Source: Planctomycetota bacterium
GTDB lineage: Bacteria > Planctomycetota > UBA1135
Assembly (NCBI GenBank): GCA_021776795.1
Contig: JAJFFC010000017.1
Location: 124,001 to 188,000, forward strand
Direction of reading: 5' to 3'
Length of the DNA: 64,000 nucleotides
Both the position numbers and the translations under genes were made by a program. Every line of letters begins with the position of its first letter. Within the stretch, counting starts at the first letter, position 1. This document shows, one piece after another, positions 15,351 through 25,300 of the stretch. The notes below the pieces were generated by a model that saw only the letters and a program-made list of their open reading frames with translations, was not told the DNA's origin and ran no database searches.

Positions 15351-17654
15351 ATGGTGGTGCAACAGGGGAGCCTGTTTGGCGCGCCGGAAGGTCGTTATGT
15401 GCAGGTCGCGCTGGATACCCCAGTGCGCCGCGAGTTCAGCTACCTTTTGCCGCCGCAACAAGATGGACGGGAGGACCCCGTTCCTGGCTGTCGTGTGCGC
15501 GTGCCCTTTGGCAGTCGCTCAGCAATAGGGGTTGTCGTCGGCGTGGATGGTGAGTTACCGAGCGGTGTCGACCCCCATCGCGTGCGGCCCATCACCGAAG
15601 TGCTCGATGAGCAACCGCTCCTGACTCCAGCGCTCCTGCGTTTGGCTCGGCAGATGGCCGAGGACACTTTCTGTAGTTGGGGGCGAGCACTGGCCGCCAT
15701 GCTGCCTTTGGCTTTGCGACATGACCGCCCTCGGCGCACGATCCCCGTCGTCGAAGTGGAGGCCGATGCTGTCACCGAGGACATCCGCAGCGAACTCGAG
15801 AACAAACAGCCTAAGCAGGCGCGAGCCCTTGCTGTGCTGGAACAAGCAGGTGGCCCGATGGAAATGCGCGAGTTCTACAATCGCACTGGTTTGTCGCGTT
15901 CACCGCTCACTTCCTTAGAGAAGAAAGGCTTGGTGCGCTTTGGGCGGAAGCAAGAGTTCATCGACCCCTTTGCCGGGCGCGAGGTGGCGCGTGATCAACC
16001 GCCTCAGTTAGTGCCTGAACAGCAGGCTGCCGTCGACGCTGTTCGCGAAGCTTTAGCGGCCGAGGTGCATCAGGATTTTTTGCTGTTCGGGATTACCGGC
16101 TCCGGCAAGACCGAGGTGTACTTACATGCCTTGGAAACGGCACTTGCGGCCGGCCGCGGAGGGATTGTTTTGGTACCGGAAATTGCTTTGACCCCGCAAA
16201 CCGTGGCGCGTTTCCGCGCTCGTTGCGGAGATGTCGCGGTGTTGCATTCTGGCCTCACCGATGCCGAGCGCCACGATCAATGGCGCGCGATTCGCGAAGG
16301 TCGTTTGCGAGTTGTGGTCGGCGCACGCAGTGCCCTATTTGCGCCGATGCCGAACCTTGGCGTCATTGTGGTCGACGAGGAGCATGAAAGTTCTTTCAAG
16401 CAAGAAACGGCACCCCGCTATCACGCCCGGGAAATCGCGCGGGAACGCGCGCGCCTGGAAGGAGCGGTGTGTATTTTGGGATCGGCCACGCCGTCTTTGG
16501 AGAGTTGGGCGGCTGCCCAGCCCCAGCAGGCGGGTACGGCAGAAGAAGGCAGCAGAACCCCCATGCGTTTGTTGCCTTTGCGCGAGCGTGTCGGCGGTGG
16601 CCGCTTGCCGCACATCGAAGTGGTCGACCTGCGCGAGCAAAAGCCAGAGAAGGGGCATTGGATGGTTATGGCGCCGCCTTTGCAACAAGCCTTAGCCGAA
16701 ACCCTGGCGCGCAAAGAACGCGCGATTTTGTTTTTGAATCAACGCGGCTTTGCGCCCGCTTGGCATTGCCGAACTTGCGGCGGAAGCGTGCATTGCCCGA
16801 CTTGCGATGTCGCCTTGACCTACCATCGCTGGCGCAAGAAGGCTCTGTGTCATTACTGCATGCGCGAGGAGCCGCCGCCCGCCGTTTGCACTCATTGCCG
16901 CGGCAAGGTGGAGTTAGTTGGCATCGGCACCGAGCGTGCCGAAGAAAGTGTGCAACATTTGTTTCCGAACGCGCGCATGGCGCGGATGGATCGCGACACC
17001 ATGTTGCGGCGCGAAAGTTACGAAGAAGTGCTCGATGCCTTTGGCCGCGGAGACATCGACATCTTGCTCGGCACGCAAATGGTGGCGAAGGGCCTGGACT
17101 TTCCTGAGGTCACGTTGGTGGGGGTACTCAATGCCGACACCGCGCTGCATCACCCAGACTTCCGCGCCAGCGAACGCTGCTTCAATCTAATTTCTCAAGT
17201 GGCTGGGCGCGCAGGGCGAAGTTCCCGTGGCGGGCGCGTCGTGGTGCAAAGTTGGATGCCGGAACATGCCGCCATTACCGCAGCGGTTCGGCATGACTAC
17301 ATCGGTTTTGCTGCCAAGGAGTTGGAGGAACGACGTCTATTCCGCTTCCCGCCCTTTGGTCAAGTGCTGCGCCTGACCCTCGAGAGTCAAGACCGTGCAC
17401 GCGTCGAGGCGATGTCTCTTGAGATTGCCACCGCCCTGCGCGATGCCGGGCATGATGCCGGCTTCCTTTCGCGGCCCCCTTCCATGAACGATGGCTTGAT
17501 CATCTTGGGGCCATCTTTGCCCCCGGTAGAAAAGCTGCGCGGACGCATCCGTCGGCAAATCATGGTCAAAGGCAGTCGTCGTGCGCTGCAGGCGATTCAT
17601 GGTGTCTTGGGTACGGCGAGCGAACGCCAAGGCGTGACCATTGACCCTCTTTAG
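15351..17654 (+). CDS. priA: Primosomal protein N' (replication restart helicase PriA)
   Basis: Superfamily 2 helicase that recognises stalled forks and reloads the replicative helicase. The 767-residue product has the N-terminal 3'-DNA-binding domain (about 15-110), Walker A GITGSGKT (247-254), Walker B DEEH (342-345), and the zinc-binding insert with paired CxxC motifs (about residues 470-515: CRTCGG, CPTCD, CHYC, CTHC). The helicase motif VAGRAGR is present, and the C-terminal domain follows. Length compares with 732 in E. coli. It converges on the HEAT/VWA gene with shared stop bases (17651-17654). Confidence 0.96.
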   Translation: MVVQQGSLFGAPEGRYVQVALDTPVRREFSYLLPPQQDGREDPVPGCRVRVPFGSRSAIGVVVGVDGELPSGVDPHRVRPITEVLDEQPLLTPALLRLARQMAEDTFCSWGRALAAMLPLALRHDRPRRTIPVVEVEADAVTEDIRSELENKQPKQARALAVLEQAGGPMEMREFYNRTGLSRSPLTSLEKKGLVRFGRKQEFIDPFAGREVARDQPPQLVPEQQAAVDAVREALAAEVHQDFLLFGITGSGKTEVYLHALETALAAGRGGIVLVPEIALTPQTVARFRARCGDVAVLHSGLTDAERHDQWRAIREGRLRVVVGARSALFAPMPNLGVIVVDEEHESSFKQETAPRYHAREIARERARLEGAVCILGSATPSLESWAAAQPQQAGTAEEGSRTPMRLLPLRERVGGGRLPHIEVVDLREQKPEKGHWMVMAPPLQQALAETLARKERAILFLNQRGFAPAWHCRTCGGSVHCPTCDVALTYHRWRKKALCHYCMREEPPPAVCTHCRGKVELVGIGTERAEESVQHLFPNARMARMDRDTMLRRESYEEVLDAFGRGDIDILLGTQMVAKGLDFPEVTLVGVLNADTALHHPDFRASERCFNLISQVAGRAGRSSRGGRVVVQSWMPEHAAITAAVRHDYIGFAAKELEERRLFRFPPFGQVLRLTLESQDRARVEAMSLEIATALRDAGHDAGFLSRPPSMNDGLIILGPSLPPVEKLRGRIRRQIMVKGSRRALQAIHGVLGTASERQGVTIDPL

Positions 17655-19753
17655 GGGTGGGCATGTTCCGGGCGCACATATTGCCCACCGCTTTCCTGGG
17701 CCAAGCGCTGCAAGAGCTCGCAAGGTTCGGGACCGATGTCGATGGCATGGATACGCACACCAAGATGTCGGTTGGCTCGTGCCACGACTTGCAGCAGCGA
17801 CTCGGTATCGCGCAAGAAGCCCGATGTCGGGGCGCCGTCGGTCAGGACATATAGAGATTCCACTTCGGAAATGGCGAGCGCTGTGACCAAGGCATCGTGC
17901 AGATCGGTGGGGCCACCCAAAGAGGCTTGCGTCAAGAACTTTGCCGCGGCATCGACATGCTCCGGGCGATTGGCCGCAAGTTCACTTCTCCATAATTGCG
18001 CATCGCCGCTAAACAGCATCATGCCAAACGTAGCTTTGGCGCTGAGGCCGCCGATGGTTTGCAGCAAATTCTCGGCATACACTTGATACTTGCTGCGACT
18101 GGAATCAAAGTCTTCTTCCATCGAACCACTGGCGTCGAGGAGAAACAAAGAGCCACCATCGTGAATGGCCAAGCCGTGGTAACGACGCTCGGAAACGGTA
18201 TGTGTTGCCGCAGCCTCTACGTCGATCAGTTCAGCCGCGGCGCGTTCTTGCGCCAGTTGTTCCAGGCTGGGAAGGACATAATCCTGCCCTTGTCCCCGCC
18301 ACCAAGCTTCCCATGCCGAGGAACTTAGGCCGAGCTGGGCTCCAGTCAGCGCCACCAATGCCTCATGCGCCGCGAGTTGTACGGAACCATGCTCACGCGC
18401 CAATGTATCCACCAGGTGTGGAATGCCTTCCTGCAGTCGCCATTGCTGCCAACAACGCACGGCTGCCATGCGCACTGACCAGCTGTCATCTTGGAGAGCG
18501 GCATATGCCCACTCCTGGGCATCGGCCTTAGGCTTGCGCGCGGCGAGCAGACGCATGGACTGCACGCGAACGGCCGCTGATGTGGAGTTCATCCACTGCG
18601 GCATGTACCGCAGCTGCGACGAAGGCAGCTTGTCGAGTGTCGATAAGCCCCAAAGCAAATCCGCAACGCGAGGGTCATCGGCATCGAGACCGCGGAGACG
18701 GCTGCCAAGGAGCGTAGCCAGGGCATTGGGTTTGGCGAGGACGAGTCCTTCCACGGCACGACTCATGAGTACCGGATCGTCCTGTTGTAGCAGTTGGCTC
18801 AGTGGCCCAATCGTCGTTTTGGGGGCAAGGTCCGCGCGCAAGGCCAAGATGTCTGCGGTCAAAAGCACCACGGAAGGCTCGGCGTGGCGCAGCCCATCGG
18901 TGGCCAGCACTTCCAACTCTTTCGGCAGGTGTCGCTGCCACAGAAGCTGCTGAATGACTGGTCGTAGCGCCAGATTTTCTGGCTTTCCGTAGGCGTCGAG
19001 CAATAACCCCGTCGCTCGCGGCCCACCAAAGGAATCCAAGGCTTCCAAGGCGGCGCGGCGTAACACGGGGTCGGTGCCATCCAAGGCGCGACCGACGGCA
19101 GGTAAACCGCGGCGCAAACGCAGGCGGCCGACGCCCTCAATGCCAATGCCGGCTTCCACAGCGTGGACCGAACGCGAGGCAGCAAGCACCGCTTGTTCCA
19201 GTCGCGGAACTTCATATTGCAAGAGCATGCGAAGGATTTCTGCACGCAGCATGGGGTCTTTTTCCTGGGATAAGCGTTTATCCCGTAACCACAGACGATC
19301 ACCTTCGGTGCCATTGGCAAGATCGCGCGCAGCTTGGCGGCGCACACTTGCCTGTTGTCGGTCACGCGCTAAATCGCGCAGCCGTTCGTGGGCGTAGGCC
19401 TGGGGGCTCAGGGCGATGGCATGCACCGCCGCGAACTGCAGACGGCCCTCGAGACGGTAGACCAAATCGGTCAGGGCATCGATGGCCTGCTCTTCGCCTC
19501 GGGTGGCAATCTCCTGCAAAATCTTCGTGGCATCTTCCACCGACCCCTGGCGACGAGCGTCATCAAAGGCGTCGAGCTGCTCACGCAGGCTTGTGCTTGT
19601 AGTGCTCTGCGGAAGGCTCAAGAAGGCGTTTCCGGGCATCAAATTCGGCAAATATGCCGAAAAAACATGCCACTGAGGCCCTTCAGGGCTTCCTGAGGGC
19701 AAACAGAGCAAGAGGGCGAAGAAAGGGCTCATGGCCGCAGCGGTCCATTTCAA
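17651..19753 (-). CDS. Secreted HEAT-repeat protein with a C-terminal von Willebrand A domain
   Basis: A 700-residue exported protein. The N-terminal hydrophobic stretch (MSPFFALLLCLPSG, after a short KWTAAA lead) acts as signal. Residues about 60-480 are tandem HEAT-like helical pairs (VRRQAARDLAN, LRRAALEALDSFGG, VRMAAVRCWQQW). The C-terminal VWA domain has an intact MIDAS: Asp540-x-Ser-x-Ser (DASGS), Thr616 and Asp639 (LTDG), so it should bind a metal and a protein ligand. The start shown is TTG with AGGAAGG upstream; an ATG at 19732 is the alternative. It lies 68 bases after the toroid gene on the same strand, so the two may act together at the cell surface. Function unknown. Confidence 0.8.
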   Translation of the reverse strand: MKWTAAAMSPFFALLLCLPSGSPEGPQWHVFSAYLPNLMPGNAFLSLPQSTTSTSLREQLDAFDDARRQGSVEDATKILQEIATRGEEQAIDALTDLVYRLEGRLQFAAVHAIALSPQAYAHERLRDLARDRQQASVRRQAARDLANGTEGDRLWLRDKRLSQEKDPMLRAEILRMLLQYEVPRLEQAVLAASRSVHAVEAGIGIEGVGRLRLRRGLPAVGRALDGTDPVLRRAALEALDSFGGPRATGLLLDAYGKPENLALRPVIQQLLWQRHLPKELEVLATDGLRHAEPSVVLLTADILALRADLAPKTTIGPLSQLLQQDDPVLMSRAVEGLVLAKPNALATLLGSRLRGLDADDPRVADLLWGLSTLDKLPSSQLRYMPQWMNSTSAAVRVQSMRLLAARKPKADAQEWAYAALQDDSWSVRMAAVRCWQQWRLQEGIPHLVDTLAREHGSVQLAAHEALVALTGAQLGLSSSAWEAWWRGQGQDYVLPSLEQLAQERAAAELIDVEAAATHTVSERRYHGLAIHDGGSLFLLDASGSMEEDFDSSRSKYQVYAENLLQTIGGLSAKATFGMMLFSGDAQLWRSELAANRPEHVDAAAKFLTQASLGGPTDLHDALVTALAISEVESLYVLTDGAPTSGFLRDTESLLQVVARANRHLGVRIHAIDIGPEPCELLQRLAQESGGQYVRPEHAHP

Positions 19754-19821
19754 ACGGGTCCGCCTTCCTATATCGGCCTGATTCAGAGGGAAGAACAGCG
19801 TTCTTCGCCGAGAAATGGGGC

Positions 19822-22239
19822 CTACAGCACCTCGATTTCACTGAAGCCAACTTCGGCGCCTTCGCCCAAGATGCCGCCTTCAATCGCCAAGATTTTCACG
19901 CGAATGCGGTGTACCGAAAGCCGCTTGCCGAAATCCAAAATGGCTTTGCCGTGGGGATCACTTGGAATGCGCAGGGTTACTGGCGCGCCGCTGTCGATCT
20001 GCACCTCCACCAAGGTGGGGCGGGCCATCGGCGTGACCTCTAGTGGGCCAGGCACGCGCGGCACTAGGCGCAAGGTGGTGCCCTTAGCGCTACGACGTAA
20101 TTTGATCTGCAGACTTGGCTCTGGGTCGAGGCCATCGCACTTCCAGCCAAGGAAATAATTGTTGTCGACGAGATTCCCGGGAGAGGTTCCTGGGCTGGAA
20201 CTCGATGCCTTGGGCTGAGGGTTGCTGCCGCGAAGTTGATTGCGCTCGCCTTCCTCCAGATAAGCCTGCCGCTCCTTGGTCAGGCCATCGCGCTGTTCGA
20301 AATCAACTGTTCCGGAAGTCATGACGCTACCGTCAATTAGCACAGCGTCGGCGCGAAGGGACCACTCGCCAGGTTGTTCGAGATCTGGCTGAATCGCAAA
20401 GTTTTGGCCAGAGGTCACAGACTGGCGAATCCAGGGCTTACCAGGAGGGCGCATCCAGTACACCACCTGGGCAATCTGCGAAAAGCCTTCGGAGCTACGG
20501 TCAATCCACATCGCGGGCGGATGACGCAAGGTCACGCGCAACTGCAAAGGACCATCTTCGAGATCGCTTTGCTTGAGTCGCTCGTCTTCGAGCTCAATAT
20601 TAGTCACAGGTGGCTGCGCCGAAGCCTTTTTCAGAAAGAGCAGAGCAAAGCACACCGTGACCGGATCGTCTTGTTCGCCCCAGCCTCCATTCGGCGCCTG
20701 CTGGTCCACCAAGAGTTCCGCGCCCTCTTGATACCAATCATGTTCTCCAAACAAATCCGCTTGGCCAAGAACGCCTGCGCGCTCAATGCCATAGAGGTAG
20801 TAATAATCCCACAGAAGATTGCGCGAGTTGCCGAGGAAGTTGCGGCCGAGGTCGGTCAGTTTCCAGTTGGCGCCCATCCAAGCAATGCCATCTTGAATCG
20901 CGCGTTCTGCGGTCGAGGCTAGGTTTTTCATGCCACTCGTCGGTAGGTTGTCGCGACAAATCGCCAGCGTGCCGATGCCCGCAGCCGTCATCGAGCCATA
21001 AGCGTTGGGATAACCAGTGCTGTAACCAAAGCCATTCGGAGTGCCAGAGTGCTTGCCGGTCACGGGGCCTCTGCTGCTTTGGCGCCCTTCTCGGCAATCC
21101 AAAGTGCCTCGGGTGAGGCGCTCCCAAGTCAATGGCGGCACTGGAATGCCCGCGGCCACCGCTGCGCGCAAACCCAGGGCGGCATATTGCGTATTCGATA
21201 GGTCGCCACCGCCGGGGCCAGGGCCATCTCCATGAGCGCCATAAGCCCATAGCCCGTTACTCAATTGCCAGCTAATCAGGTCTTCGCTGAGATCGAGAAT
21301 GAACTCCCGATCTTGGGGGTCATTGCCGGCGACCATCGCCATCAACTGCAAGGAGGCGCTGTAGGTCATGGGTGACTTTTCGCGCCGTAGCTGCGCCAAT
21401 CCTTTGAGTACCGCTTCATGGCGTCGGCCAACGCCGCAAGCTAGCAAGGTGTACGTGGCAATAGAAGTAGAGGCTTGGGTGTAGCCTCCGCCGTAGGGGT
21501 ACCAGCGACCGTCGATGCTTTGCCGATCCAGGAGATACTGCACCCCCAGGTCGATGGCGCGGTTGATGCGCTCCTGATCTAACGGCCGCGATTCGCGCAG
21601 CTCCACCGTCCACGGCGCCGCCTTGGTGTTCTGGACTTCAAGCAACAAGTGGTTCAAGCCGGCGCGCACGGTCAAGTTGGCGCGCGAAGCGACTTGGGTA
21701 TCCCTCTTATCCATCTCAATCAGGCGATCTCCGTTCCACCACAAGGCCGCAACTTGTGACGAATGAAGCTCGATTTCTAAGGTTTGGTCCGCGCTGGCAA
21801 ACACCGTGCGATACAAAAAGACCGTGGCATCTTCGGCGAGTGTGGGATCTGCCTTGGCCAGAGGGAGTAGCTGGGCCATGTCCAACTCACCCGAATCAAT
21901 CCCCTGTCGCGGGCGGGGGTTGGGGGTAAGCGCATCTTGCGCAAGCAGCCAATCCTGTGGATGGATTTCCAACCATGGAACCGTGAGCTTGCCTTTGCCA
22001 GAAAAAGCCTGCTGTAAGGCAGGCCAAGGAACCGGCTTGCGCATCTTGCTGAGATGGGTCTGCATGCCCGCAGAAGAGCCCACCTTGCCGTTTTTGCGTC
22101 GCGGAATCGGCCCCAAGACCTGCCAGGCACTGGCTTGCAAGGCAGACAGCTCCGGCTCTTGACTTTGTGGCGGCAGGGTGGCGGCGAAACTCATCCCACT
22201 CCAGAGGGGCGCGGCCATCCACAAGCTCAATATCAGCAT
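19822..22239 (-). CDS. Secreted toroid (squalene-cyclase/prenyltransferase-like fold) protein, paralogue 1
   Basis: An 805-residue exported protein with signal peptide MLILSLWMAAPLWSGMSFAA. Residues about 60-230 form a beta domain of the sugar-binding type (LWWNGDRLIEMD), followed by an alpha/alpha toroid (about 240-560; VQYLLDRQSIDGRWYPYGGG, SWQLSNGLWAYG, QQAPNGGWG) like terpene cyclases and alpha-2-macroglobulin-type domains, and a C-terminal F5/8-like beta domain. The catalytic DxDD of squalene cyclases is not seen, so an enzyme role is doubtful. The ATG at 22239 is preferred over a start 165 bases upstream, which would overlap the divergent gene; TAGAAC lies five bases before it. A paralogue sits at 27964-30333. 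Confidence 0.78.
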   Translation of the reverse strand: MLILSLWMAAPLWSGMSFAATLPPQSQEPELSALQASAWQVLGPIPRRKNGKVGSSAGMQTHLSKMRKPVPWPALQQAFSGKGKLTVPWLEIHPQDWLLAQDALTPNPRPRQGIDSGELDMAQLLPLAKADPTLAEDATVFLYRTVFASADQTLEIELHSSQVAALWWNGDRLIEMDKRDTQVASRANLTVRAGLNHLLLEVQNTKAAPWTVELRESRPLDQERINRAIDLGVQYLLDRQSIDGRWYPYGGGYTQASTSIATYTLLACGVGRRHEAVLKGLAQLRREKSPMTYSASLQLMAMVAGNDPQDREFILDLSEDLISWQLSNGLWAYGAHGDGPGPGGGDLSNTQYAALGLRAAVAAGIPVPPLTWERLTRGTLDCREGRQSSRGPVTGKHSGTPNGFGYSTGYPNAYGSMTAAGIGTLAICRDNLPTSGMKNLASTAERAIQDGIAWMGANWKLTDLGRNFLGNSRNLLWDYYYLYGIERAGVLGQADLFGEHDWYQEGAELLVDQQAPNGGWGEQDDPVTVCFALLFLKKASAQPPVTNIELEDERLKQSDLEDGPLQLRVTLRHPPAMWIDRSSEGFSQIAQVVYWMRPPGKPWIRQSVTSGQNFAIQPDLEQPGEWSLRADAVLIDGSVMTSGTVDFEQRDGLTKERQAYLEEGERNQLRGSNPQPKASSSSPGTSPGNLVDNNYFLGWKCDGLDPEPSLQIKLRRSAKGTTLRLVPRVPGPLEVTPMARPTLVEVQIDSGAPVTLRIPSDPHGKAILDFGKRLSVHRIRVKILAIEGGILGEGAEVGFSEIEVL

Positions 22240-22250
22240 GCTCTGTTCTA
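22240..22250 (-). promoter_or_regulatory. Putative leaderless -10 element
   Basis: TAGAAC (22250-22245) ends five bases before the ATG at 22239. An AGGGAG further upstream could instead be a ribosome site about 13 bases away. Confidence 0.35.
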
Positions 22251-22331
22251 GCAGCTCCCTTCTAGCTTGGTCACTGCCTTTCCGTCGACGGCTACACTGA
22301 GGGCGCGGCTGTGGCCGCCTGACTCGCCGCC

Positions 22332-25300
22332 ATGACCCGCTTGCCTCGCTGTTTGCCCTTGATTTTGCCCGCCCTGCTGGCTTGGGTGAGCGCTCTCCCG
22401 GCATCAGCCGTAGCCTGGCTCCCTGCGCCTATAGCACAAGAGCGCACGCGCGGGGGCCTAGATCCTTTCGCCGAAAGTATGCGCGCGGGCACCACGGCCC
22501 TAGAAGCGGGCCGCGGCGAGGAAGCTCTGAACCACTTTCAATTCGCGCTGACGCGTTGCCCTGGCGTGGAGCAGCGCTTTACTGTTCTGGCCAAGTTGGT
22601 GGAGTCCGCGGCAGCTGCTCAAGATGCGAATGCGCAATGGCTGTGGACAGAAGCTTTGATTGCTGCTGCTGCCGATGAGCGGGGGCGCTGGAAGCCCGAT
22701 CGTGAGCTACTCGCCTTTTTACCTGAGGGCGGCACCGACGCCATGAAGGAGCTTGCCGATGTCCGCGCCGATGCGGTCCAAGCTTTGCTGCGCTTTCGCG
22801 ATCAACAACGGAAGAGTAAAAAGCCTGGGGCGTCCTTGGCCGCGGAATGGGCGGAAGATTTTGCGCGAAGCATTTTGAAAGATGCCGAAGCCACCACCAT
22901 GTTGGCGAAGTGGCAGGACAAGGTGCCGCCTGAATTGTCCGTGCCTTGGTCGGTGCAAGACAAGGTGTTAGATGGCCTCGAAGAGGTCATCCGCCAGGCG
23001 CAAGCGAGTGGCGACACCGCTTTGGTCATTCGTGCGGCGCGTTGTTTGCGCGGATTGACTTCGCAGGCCAACTTCGACAAGTTGCAAGGGCCGCGCCCAC
23101 CGGGTTTGGGTGGCGCTGCGAGTTTGGCCAACGGCGCTTTATCCCGTGCGCGTCGCGAGCAAATGGAGTCCGGCGCCGCGCCATGGACCGTCGAGGCCCT
23201 CGAGGACCTAGATGAAGACGAGCGTCGGAAATTCACGCTCAAGCACGCAAGCTTTGCGAATCCGGGCGTGGCTCATTCGCCGCGGGAGTGGTATCGCCTG
23301 GAGACCAATTGCGGATTTGGCACCTTGCTCGGCGCCGCCGAAACGGTGGAGCTTCATCACCAGCGCTTGGCCAACTGGTATGGCACTGATCCATTCGTGG
23401 GCCGCCAGGGCATCGTGCGTGTGGTGCCCGAATCCTATGGCTTAGAAGAAGAAGGCGCTGGTTTTTGGTGGGTCGGCGGATTCCAGGGTGGCGATGTCAC
23501 TACGTTGAAGTTCACCATGAGCAACATCCCGGCGTTAGGCCGGGGTTTAACCCATGAGCTGACGCACCGTTTCGATGGCGCGATTTACCCTGGGCAGCCG
23601 GCTTGTTTTGCCGAAGGTCGTGCGGTGTGGACTGGCGGCAGTTACGGCCACATGGATGACGAAGAGTTTGTCGAGGACTACGTCAACTTTGGCACCATGC
23701 GCGCGGTGCGGCGCAAGGGGTATTCCGTAAAGGAGGAGCTCATCAATTTGCTCGACGGTGAGATTGAAGACTATCGCGACAACTATTCCGCGGGTTATGC
23801 ACTCTTTGTTTTCCTGCGCTCCTGGACCGGACTGGAGCCCGCCGCAGAAGGCGCCGTCGATGTCGATGGCATTCCTCTTGGCCCTACAGCGAAGGAGGGC
23901 CCCCCGATATTCGCCGAGCCAATGGAAGCCTTCCTCAAAGGCAGTGCACGAGGTAAAGGCAAGGCATCGGTGCGATTCGCCAAGTGGATGGCCGATGGCA
24001 AAGACGGACGACCAGCCGACATGGAGGCTTTCGCCAAGCTGTTCGACACTTTCTTGCGCGGCTTTGATGGACCGCGCCTTGCGCGCTGGACCAAAATCTT
24101 TGACCCGGTTCCACCAAATGGTGAACAAGCGGAGCAAGTGATGGATGAGCCCACCTTTACTTGGCTACGCCGCCGCGCCGAACCCTACTTTGGTCAGGAC
24201 CAAGCGCGCGTGGCGGCAGAAATTTTCCATCAGGAAGGCATGCATCGAGAAGCACTGTTGGCCTTCCGCTGGACTTTGGCTGTTGACGAACCCTCCGATG
24301 CCGTACTCAGCACCCTGCAGTCGACCTTGCGGGAGTTATCTGCGCCGGAGGTGGTTTGGGCGGTAGCGCAATGGCCACGCTTTGCCTCGCCTCAGCGGAA
24401 ACTGGTCGCGGCTCAGCAAGAACCCTGCCCGTGGTTGGCCGACATCCCCGCGTTAGAAGCCTTGGTACAGGCGCAGAGTGCCCTAGTGCAACAAGCTGCC
24501 AAAGCCGGACTTGTGCAAGCCGCAGCGGCCTTTGCCGCCGACCATGATTTGCTCGCTGTACGCCTTGGCTTGGCCCCCTTGGCAATCACCTTGGAAAATG
24601 ATGTCGATGCACTCGGTCATCCTTTCCATCAGCCCGAACAATTGATGGCCATGCAGGGATGGCATGAAGATGGTCTGACTGATCATGAGGAGCGCCGCGT
24701 CGAAGGTCTTTGGTTAGTGACAGATACCGGAGATGTTCACGTCGGCCGCAATGAGTTGCGCACCGGAACCGACACCATGGACCGGCAGTCGCATTGGCGC
24801 GACGCTTTCGTCCTCGCCGACGCCTGGATGGAGCCGGGGCGTTATCGCGTCTCGATGCAAATCGAGCAAACCACCGCCTTATTTAATGGTGGGGTTGTGC
24901 TCGGCTATACCCGCCGCGATCGTCAGGTGCGCTTTTCCATGAGTGGCGGCGATGTTCAGTTTGCACGTGGGGAGACGGCACAGCGCGAAGCCGGTGGCGC
25001 AGTCAGCTGGACCTTAGATGGCTTATATGCCAGAGGCGGCCGCGAATCTGGCAACATCTCCTTTGCTTCAGGGAGCACGACCTTTGCTCTCGAGTTTTTG
25101 GTCGATGGCCCTACGGTCACGGTTTATGGCCAAGGCAAAGAGATTGCGCAGTTCACCACCCTAGATGCACACCCCATCCAAGGGCGGGTCGGCTTCTTTA
25201 CTAGCTATGGTGCCATGCGTGTGGTCAGCCCATCTTGGGCTCGATTGGATCGTGAGCGCCACGCAGGACTTGCCGGCTCCGAAGGGCAGGGCTTAGATCC

